A DNA stretch of 45,452 nucleotides. Origin: an uncultured Selenomonadales bacterium (lineage in GTDB: Bacteria; Bacillota; Negativicutes; Selenomonadales; Selenomonadaceae). Numbering within the stretch: the first letter of the stretch is position 1; the number at the start of each line of letters is the position of its first letter. The notes under the pieces are model-generated. The model had not been told where the DNA came from and made no database searches. It saw nothing but the letters and a program-made list of their open reading frames with translations. Below are positions 27,601 through 36,600 of this stretch, one piece after another. The DNA lies in contig CALDHY010000016.1 of assembly GCA_937901445.1 (NCBI GenBank), positions 1 through 45,452 on the forward strand, given 5' to 3'. A program made the translations under genes and the position numbers.

Positions 27601-30600
27601 CTTAACAAATGCAGGCGATAAACTCGGCGTACAAGTTATTGACGGTCAAGAATTGGCAGTTGTAAGCGTTGATGGCACTGTTGCTACAGCTACTGCAACT
27701 CCTACAACCGGAACTATCACAATTCCTGCTGAAATGAAATTGACTGCGGGCGAACTTACAATTACTGCAGGCGCAAGCGCAGATGGTACAGTTGACTTTG
27801 CAGAATCTTCATTTGATGGCGCGGGCATGAGTGTTGAAGGTTACGGCACATTTACATTCGTTGCTACTGCTGAAACAATCTACACCCTCAACAATGATGA
27901 TATTACAGTTTTGGCAACTGCTAACGTAACAACCAGTGCTACAACTGCAACATTGACACTCAATGACGGCTCACTCAAGATTGACGCAACCACAAATACT
28001 CCTGACGGCGAAATTACATTTGAAAACGACGAAGACGGCTTAACAGTAGTTGTTGCTGAAGGCGCAGTTACTGAAATTAGCGATCTCGAAGACGGCGTTG
28101 CTGTAACATTCAACGGCGCAACTTACACAATGATCGCTGATGAACTCGTAATTAAGACTTCAGACGGCGAAAAAGTATTTGCAGATGCAGATGAATCAAC
28201 CAACATTCTTGCTGAAAGACCTACTGATTATTCCGCCGCGTATGTCCAAATTTCCAACGACACAATCAACCTTGCAGACGGTATGGCAAAAGCCGATGAA
28301 AATGACATTGCAATTATCTTCGGCACTGAAGAAACTTACAATCCTGAAAAAGTTGTTGCACAGGCTCTTAAAGGCGCAGAGGCAGGTAGTTTCGTCATTA
28401 CTTCTGATACTGCACTTGCTGAACTTGAAAGCGTAACTGTTGACGCAAGCGGCTATGAAGAATTTACAGGCTTGACAACCAACTTTGCAGCAACCGTTAC
28501 AACTCCTGCAACTACTGAAACTGTAAAAGTTAATACTGTCGATTACGTTTCTGCCGGCGAAAGCTTGACAATAGATGCAACTGCAGGTTCTTCAACCTTG
28601 TTTGCCGGCACTGTAACTTTGGCAACCGACGGCACAGCATCTGTAACCGCTACTGAAGGCGACGTTGTAACTGCTACAAGCGGCTCTGTAACTGCTACTG
28701 TTGCTGACGGCATTGCAACTCAAATTGGCGATATTGATTCTGCTGAAACATTCACAATCGGCGATAACACCTACAAGAAAGTTGCAAGCGGCTTATTCAA
28801 TACAACTGACAATACATTCATTGATCTCGCAGGCGATGACGCTGTTTACAATGTAACTGCTGACAATACATGGCAGAAAGTTATTAACGTTGCAAACGAC
28901 GCTGTTACACTTATTGAACTTGAAGAAAATGAAACTGCAGTTGTATTCGACGCTAACAATGAAACTAAACTTGCTACAGTTACTGCAGATGCTAACGGCA
29001 AGTACACTGTAACTCCTGTTGATTCTTCAAGCGTAGGATTTGCAACTATCAACCTTATTGACGGTATTGCAAATGTTGACGCTAAGTTTGAAGTTCAAGT
29101 TGTAACCACAGGCGATGCAACAATTAACGGCGTAGTATTTGATTCAACTGCTGATAACGCTTTGACAATCGCTGCAACTGATGATACTGCAACACTTTAT
29201 ACCGGCGTTGTCCACCTCAATTCTGACGCTGCTAATACTGAAGAAACAACTGATACTGACACTGTAACTGTTGGCGAAGAAACAATCACTGCTATTGGTA
29301 CTGAAATTGATGTTAATGCAAATGAAGGCGTAGCTCAAAAGGTTGAAGATATTCACTACAGCGACACTGACGGCAACAGCGAAAAATTCACCATTGGCGA
29401 AGATACTTATGAAATGACTGCAGTCGGCTTGCTCAAGAATAACAACCAAATTCTGCGCGACCTTACTGCTAACCCGGACGAATACGATTTGTTGGCTGAT
29501 GCAAATTGGGAAGATGCTGTAATTCTTACTGAAGATGGCGCGGTTGAAATTACCTCTGATACCGCAAATACAGTTTACATTTCACCGTTTGAATCCGGCA
29601 AAGGCTCCGATGCTAAGATTGCGGCTACTTACACTGCATCTGAAGAAGAAGGCGAAGCAGGCACACTCGAAGCGGGCGAAGATCCGGAAGCTGTTAAATC
29701 AGTTGACGTAACCGACGCAGGCGGCGAAGTTGCATTTGATGAAGACTTTGCTAACGGCGAAACTGAAGTTACAAGCGGCGACGATACATTCAAAGTTTCT
29801 GAAGCTGAAGATGGCTTTACTGTAACTCCTGCAACTGAAGATCCGGATACCGGCGAAACTACACCTACCACAGTTGAAGGCGCAAGCAAAGCAACTCTTG
29901 AAAACGGCACAATCGCTCTTGACGACGGCGCAGAAGTTACTGTTGGTGAAGACGAAGAAGGCAATGCTCAAACTGTTTCAGTTACTGACGGCGACGGCGC
30001 AACTGTTACAAAAGATGAAGACGGCAATGTAACTGTAAGCGGTGTTGATGACGGCGCAACAATTCAATCTAATACCCCTGTAACTGTTGAAACTGAAGAA
30101 AGTGATACACCGCAAACAATCAACTTCCAAGACACCGACGGCAACGATACTCAATCTGTAACAATCGATTCTGAAGACGGCGAAGAACCTGCTACAATCA
30201 CTACCGACTCGAACGGCGGAGTTGCAAGCATTGACGGCGTTGATGAAGACGTTAAAGTTGATATTGAAAACAAGAGCGAAAATCCTGTTGACGTTTCAAT
30301 TAACGGCAGCGATCCTTTCACAGTTGATGCTGAAAGCGAACAAGAATTTGTTGCTGAAGAAAATGGTGCTATACCTGTAAACGGCGAACCTTACTATTAC
30401 GCAGTTATCGAAGGCGGCGCAATGAAAGTTTACGCTATTGATTCAGATACTAAAGTTGCAGATACTGAAACTGAAATTTCTTCAGCAGAATTTGGCACTT
30501 ATGAAAACGGCACTGTAAACTTGAGCTCCGGTTATACACCTTCATCCGCTACAATCATTGTTATTGAATCCAAAGATACTCCTGTAACAGTTGTAAGACC

Positions 30601-33600
30601 TAACAGCAATACAACTTACGCAATCGAACTTACCGGCGCGGCAGTACAAGTCAGCAACGACGAAATTACACTTGTTGCTCTTGATTCTGATAATGCAGTT
30701 GCAGAAATTTCAAGCATTCCTACCTCCGGCAGCGTATCAGTTGAGGAAGGCTTCACTCTTAACATTATTGAAAACGTTTCAGTTGTTGCAAATGAATCAG
30801 AATCCACAGTTGCTGTTGAATTTACTGCAGATGCTATCAACTTGACAGGCGACAGCTACACCTTCACACCTGCAGCAGGCGGCGATATTGTTGTAAACGG
30901 CGATGCTGATCAACTTGCTGTTGTACTTGACGAAGAAGGCACACCTACAAGCATTACTGCACTTTCAGTCGGCGGCGTTGTAACTTACGGCGATTACACC
31001 TACACAATGAACGACGGCGAACTTTCAGTAGCTGATCCTAGCGGCGTAACCAAGATTTACAAAGGCGCAAGCGAATCAACCAACATTCTTGATCTTGCAA
31101 GTGATGAAAACGTTACTGAATACAATTACGTACAAGTTGACGATCCGAGCGAAATTGAACTTGCTGACGGCAACACCATTTACGGCACAGGCGAAACTTA
31201 CAATCCTGATGAAGTCGTTGCTACTGCTACAGAAACTGAAGACGGCGTATACAATATTGAAAAAGGCGATGCGGCTTCTGAACCTGTAACTGTTGACGCA
31301 ACCGGCGTTGAAGGTATTGAAGAAATTACAACTGACTTTGCGGCTGATGTTGAAGTAGCTCCTACTGCTGATTCTGATACCGGCGAATATAGCCCTGTAA
31401 CAATCAACGGCGACGAATACACACCGGCAGACAGCGATACATTCACTGTAGGTACTGATTCAAGCGATACAGCGTTGAAAGACGGTACAGTAATTGCAAC
31501 CTCCGATACTAAAGTTGGCGATATTAACGGCGATCCTGACAACGTTAAAGAAATTGGCGTAAGCAATGAAGGCGACGGCGTTAAACTTACTGTTGATGAC
31601 GGCACACTTACTGAAATTGGCGACCTCGAAGAAGGCGAAGCTGTAACTTACGGCGACGATACACTTGCAGGCGCAAGCTCCGACGCGGCTGTTGTTGCTA
31701 TAAATGAAACTACTGATTCAGATACAAGCGAAACTACCGTATCTTACGGAATCAGCGAAGCTCCTGTTAAAGTTGACGATGCTACAATTATTCCTACAGA
31801 TTCTGATACAACAGTTGAAGTTACACCGAATGACGACGGCAGCTACACAATCGGCGATGAAACAGTTAAAGTTGACGGCGACGAAGATTACAGCATTGTT
31901 TCCGGCGGCGACGGTATCGACACAGTTTCAGGTATTGGCAGTGATACAGCAGTTGAAGTAAGCGGCGATGCTGACGTTACAACCGACGAAGCAGGCGAAG
32001 TTACAATTAACGGCGCGGCTTACGATGTAACAGGCGATGATGAAGTAACATTCACAGTTGATGATAGCGTTGTTTCAGCGATTGACGGCTTAGACGGCAC
32101 AGTTTCCGGCAACTTTGAAGATGAAATTAATGTTAATGGTAACCCTGTACAAGTACAAGGCGACGAAGACAGTAACGTTGCTGTTGTAGCCACTACCGGC
32201 AATGAAGAAGAAAGCATACCGGCAAGCGTAGTTGAAATTGCGGAAGTCAACGGCTCTGATGTTTCAGTTCCCAGTGCAGGCGGCGCGGCATTAATCGAAA
32301 CTGAAGGCGAAGGCGTATTAACAGTTGGCGATGAAACCTTCACAGTCAGCGGCGATGAAGACGGCGTAGCATTTGCTCTCGACAGTGACGGAAGCGTAAC
32401 AGGCATTGGCGGCTTGCAAGGCGATCTCGGATTTACCGGCACAGGCGAAAACTTCTATGTAAATGATGTTCCTGTAACACTCGGCGCAGATGATGAAGTT
32501 ACACTTTCAACCGGCAGTGACGGCTCTATTACCGGCGTTGCAGGACTCGATACTGAAATTGACGGCTTGCCTGAAAGTGCAACTGTTGGAGTTACCGGCG
32601 ACGACGTAACAATTAACGGTGCAGAATTTGCTATTGATGATGAAGACGGTTACACAGTAGCATTTGATACAGATTCAGATGGTAACGTTGCAGCAGCTAC
32701 AGTTGAAGGACTTAGTGACGGCGCAACAGTAAGCAGCGTTCCTACAGGTACTGAACTTGAAACTGAAGGCGAAGGCGTATTCACAATCGGCGATGATGAA
32801 GTTACTGTAAGCAATGATGATGACGGCGTAACCTTTACAACTGATTCTGACAACGGAATTGCTGAAGTTGCAGGTCTTGACGGCGAATTGGCACTCACAG
32901 GCGACGATACACTTACAGTCAACGGTGCTGAAGTTGCTATTGATAAAGCAGACGGTAACGAAGAACCTGTAACAATCGCAGGTGCTGAAGATGGTATTGA
33001 TTCTATCAGCGGACTTGAAAGCGGCGACAGCGTAAGCGGCGATCTTGACGGCGTTGCAGTTTCTATGCCGGGCGCAGCAAGCGGTGAAACTTCAAGCTTG
33101 AGTGTTGACGGCAACGACTACGAATTAACAGGCGACGATGACGGCGTAACCATTACACCTTCCAGCGAATCCAGCTTAGTTGCAGCAGTCAACGGTCTTG
33201 GCGATAATTCCAGCTTGAAAGTCGGTGAAGCCGGCAATTACGAAATTACCAACGAAGACGGCGAAACTTCAGTTGTTGCAGCTGAAGCAGGCGATATTAT
33301 CGAAGTTGACGATGACGGCGTAATTGGTATTTATGACGATTCCAACTTCCACCTCAACGACAACTCCAGTATAGAAGAAATTGTAAAACAAATTACCACA
33401 GATCCTTCATTTGACAGTGCTACTACCGTTTGGGATCCTGCCGGTGATGAAACTGAATACACCCTTACTGAAGATGGCGATTATGAATCAACTGAAGGCA
33501 GAAAGAGAGTCAATCTTGCAGGCGAAGGCGATCAAAACTTAACACTTTCCAGCGATAAGGGCGATAACGTTGTTGTTGTTCCTGATGAAGCAGAAGGTAA

Positions 33601-36600
33601 TAAAGATATTACACTCGGCGATAAAGGCGATAACGTTGTTGTTGGCGATACTGAAGCTGAAGTTACTGTACACGCAGGTAAAGGTCAAGATGATATTGTT
33701 GCTAAATCTGATATAACAGTTGACACTAACGACGGCGAAGGCGCAACCAAAGTTACACCTCTCAATGACGCTACAATTACTCTTGCCGGTTATGATGATG
33801 ACGATTACGACGCAGGCACAGGCGTACAAACTGCACTCGGCGATATTGCAAAAGCTATCGACAAAGGCTCCTTGACATTCGGCGACGGCACAGCTTCAAT
33901 CAAGGGTGAAGGTACAGTTGTATTCGGCGATGAAGAATCTGATACAGCAGCTGAAGGCGCAACCAAAGCTAACTTCTATGATAAGAATGATTATCCGTAC
34001 TCCAGCGATGAAGACGCCAACAAAGAACCTACCAAAGTTGGATTCGTCCATACTGCAGGCGGCGTACTCGATATGAGCGACGATTCCGCATCTGCTCTCT
34101 TGCTTGGTAACTATGACGATTCAAGCAAAGCTGACGGTTACGAAGCTACATTGTTGGGCGGCTCCGGCTCCGATACAGTACTTGCAGGCGCAGGCGATTA
34201 TGTAGACGCAGGCGAAGGCAACAACTTAATCGAACTCAATACTTCAGATGACAATACAGATACAGCCACAGTTGCAGCAGGCAAGGGCGATGATACAGTT
34301 ACCGGCTTCAACTTCTATGAAGGCGACGACGATCCGGCTGACTTAATCAATGCAGGCGACTTTGCAGTTAGCGGCGTTGAAGTTGACAGCGATACAGGCG
34401 ATGTTACACTTGATATTGGCGACGGCACATTAACTCTTGAAGACGCTGCAGGAAAAGCTGTACAACTCCAGAACCAATACACTAAAGATTCTGACGGCAC
34501 TGTTACACCTGTTTACGCAGAATTCGGCGACGATACAATAGCAGTTGACGAAAATGCAAACTTCTACTGGTTGGGCGGTGAAGATGCTACAGTTTCAATC
34601 AGCGATGATTACTCAACTGAAGACGGCGTTAATATCAATCTCGGTAACCATGACTTCAACGACCAAGATAACCTCAGCTTCTTCGGTGATATTACAACAG
34701 CTGATGCAACCGGTTATAAAGGTGAAGCAACCCTCGTTGGCAGCAGTGATACTGATAATGTACTTATCGGCGGCGACAGCGAAACCAGCCTGTGGGGCGG
34801 CGCAGGAAATACTGACGATACAATGATCGGCGGCTCCGGCAAAGATATGTTCTGGGCTCAAGCAGGTAACGGCGACGATGTCATTCAAAACTTTGAATTC
34901 GGCGCGGACAGCGATGCTGATGTTATCAATCTTACAAATGCTGCTCTTACAGGTGCAGAAGTTGACAGTACAACCGGCGACGTTACACTTAATCTCACTG
35001 ACGGCGGCACTTTGACAATCGAAGACGCAGCAGGTAAAACTGTACAGCTTGAAAATCAATACACCAGAGATTCTGACGGCACAATTACACCTATAGCTAT
35101 TGCATTTGCTGACGGTACAGCTGAACTTAACAACGACGCCAACTATTACTGGGTTGAAGGCGACAATGCTGAAGTTGCTCTTACAAGCGATCTCACTGTA
35201 GCCTCTGCAAACGTCAACTTGGATAACGCAGACTTCAATGACCAAGATAATCTCGGATTCTTCGGCGATATTACAACAGTTGATGCAACCGGTTATGAAG
35301 GCGAAGCAACCCTCGTTGGTAATGCTGACAAAGATAATGTACTTATCGGCGGCGACGGTGAAACCAGCCTGTGGGGCGGCGCAGGATCCGGCAACGATAC
35401 AATGATTGGCGGCGAAGGTAAAGATATGTTCTGGACTGCCGCTGATAACGGAAATGACGTCATTCAAAACTTTGAATTCGGTACAGACAGTGATACTTCT
35501 GACATTATTAACCTTACAAATGCAGCAGTTACAGGCGTATCAATCGACAGCGACACCGGCGACGTTACACTTGATTTGACCGGCGACGGCAGCTTAACAA
35601 TCGAAGACGCAGCAGGCAAGACAATTCAACTTCAAAATGAATACACTGTTGATTCTGACGGTACAATTACACCTATAGCGATTGCATTTGCTGACGGCAC
35701 AGCCGAAATTAACGGCGACGCTGACTATTACTGGGTTGAAGGTACAGATGCAACAGTTGCTCTTACAAGTGATCTTACTGTAGCGTCGGTAACCTTAGAC
35801 CTCAGCAAGGCTGATTTCAATGACAATAACGGCGTTATCGGATTCTTCGGCGATGTTAAAGATGTTGACGCTTCCGGCTACACCGGCAACGCAAATATTA
35901 CCGGTAACGCAGAAGCAAACGTAATTACAGCGGGCGCGGGCAATGATACACTTACCGGCGGCGACGGCGCAGATACATTCGTATTCACTGCAAACAGCGG
36001 CAACGACTTAATTACAGACCTTACAACCGGCACAGGCGATGACGCAGATACAATTAGTACCGGCAGTGCAGCTCTTGATACTGTTGCAGTCGAAGGCGAA
36101 GATGTTGTACTTACATTCGGCGACAGCAAGTTGACAGTTGCAGGCGCGGCAGGCGAAAGCTTCAAGTTTGAAAACGATTACACTGATAATCCTGTTAATA
36201 TGAAAGTTGATGACGGCGAAGTTAAACTTGACGGCGACGCTGACTTCTACTGGGTTGCAGGCGATAACGCAACTGTTTCACTTAGTGATTACAATTCTGT
36301 TTCAAGCAGTGCAAATATTAACCTCAACAACTACAACTACAATAATCCTGATCAACTCAGCTTCTATGGCGATATTCAAGCTATTGACGCAACCGGTTAT
36401 GAAGGTGAAGCAACCCTCGTTGGTTACGCCAATACTGACAATATAATTACCGGCGGTAACGGCAGTAGCAGTCTGTGGGGCGGCGCAGGTTCCGGTAACG
36501 ATACACTTATTGGCGGCTCCGGCGCAGATATGTTCTGGTATGCTAAGAATAATGGCGACGACGTTATCGAAGGCGCAGACGAAAATGACATTGTAAGACT

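Noticed and set aside
7545..30790. CRISPR-like or insertion-sequence repeats in the 36-kb region
   Set aside because: The repeats are long, diverged, in frame and protein-coding, with no spacers, transposase or terminal inverted repeats.
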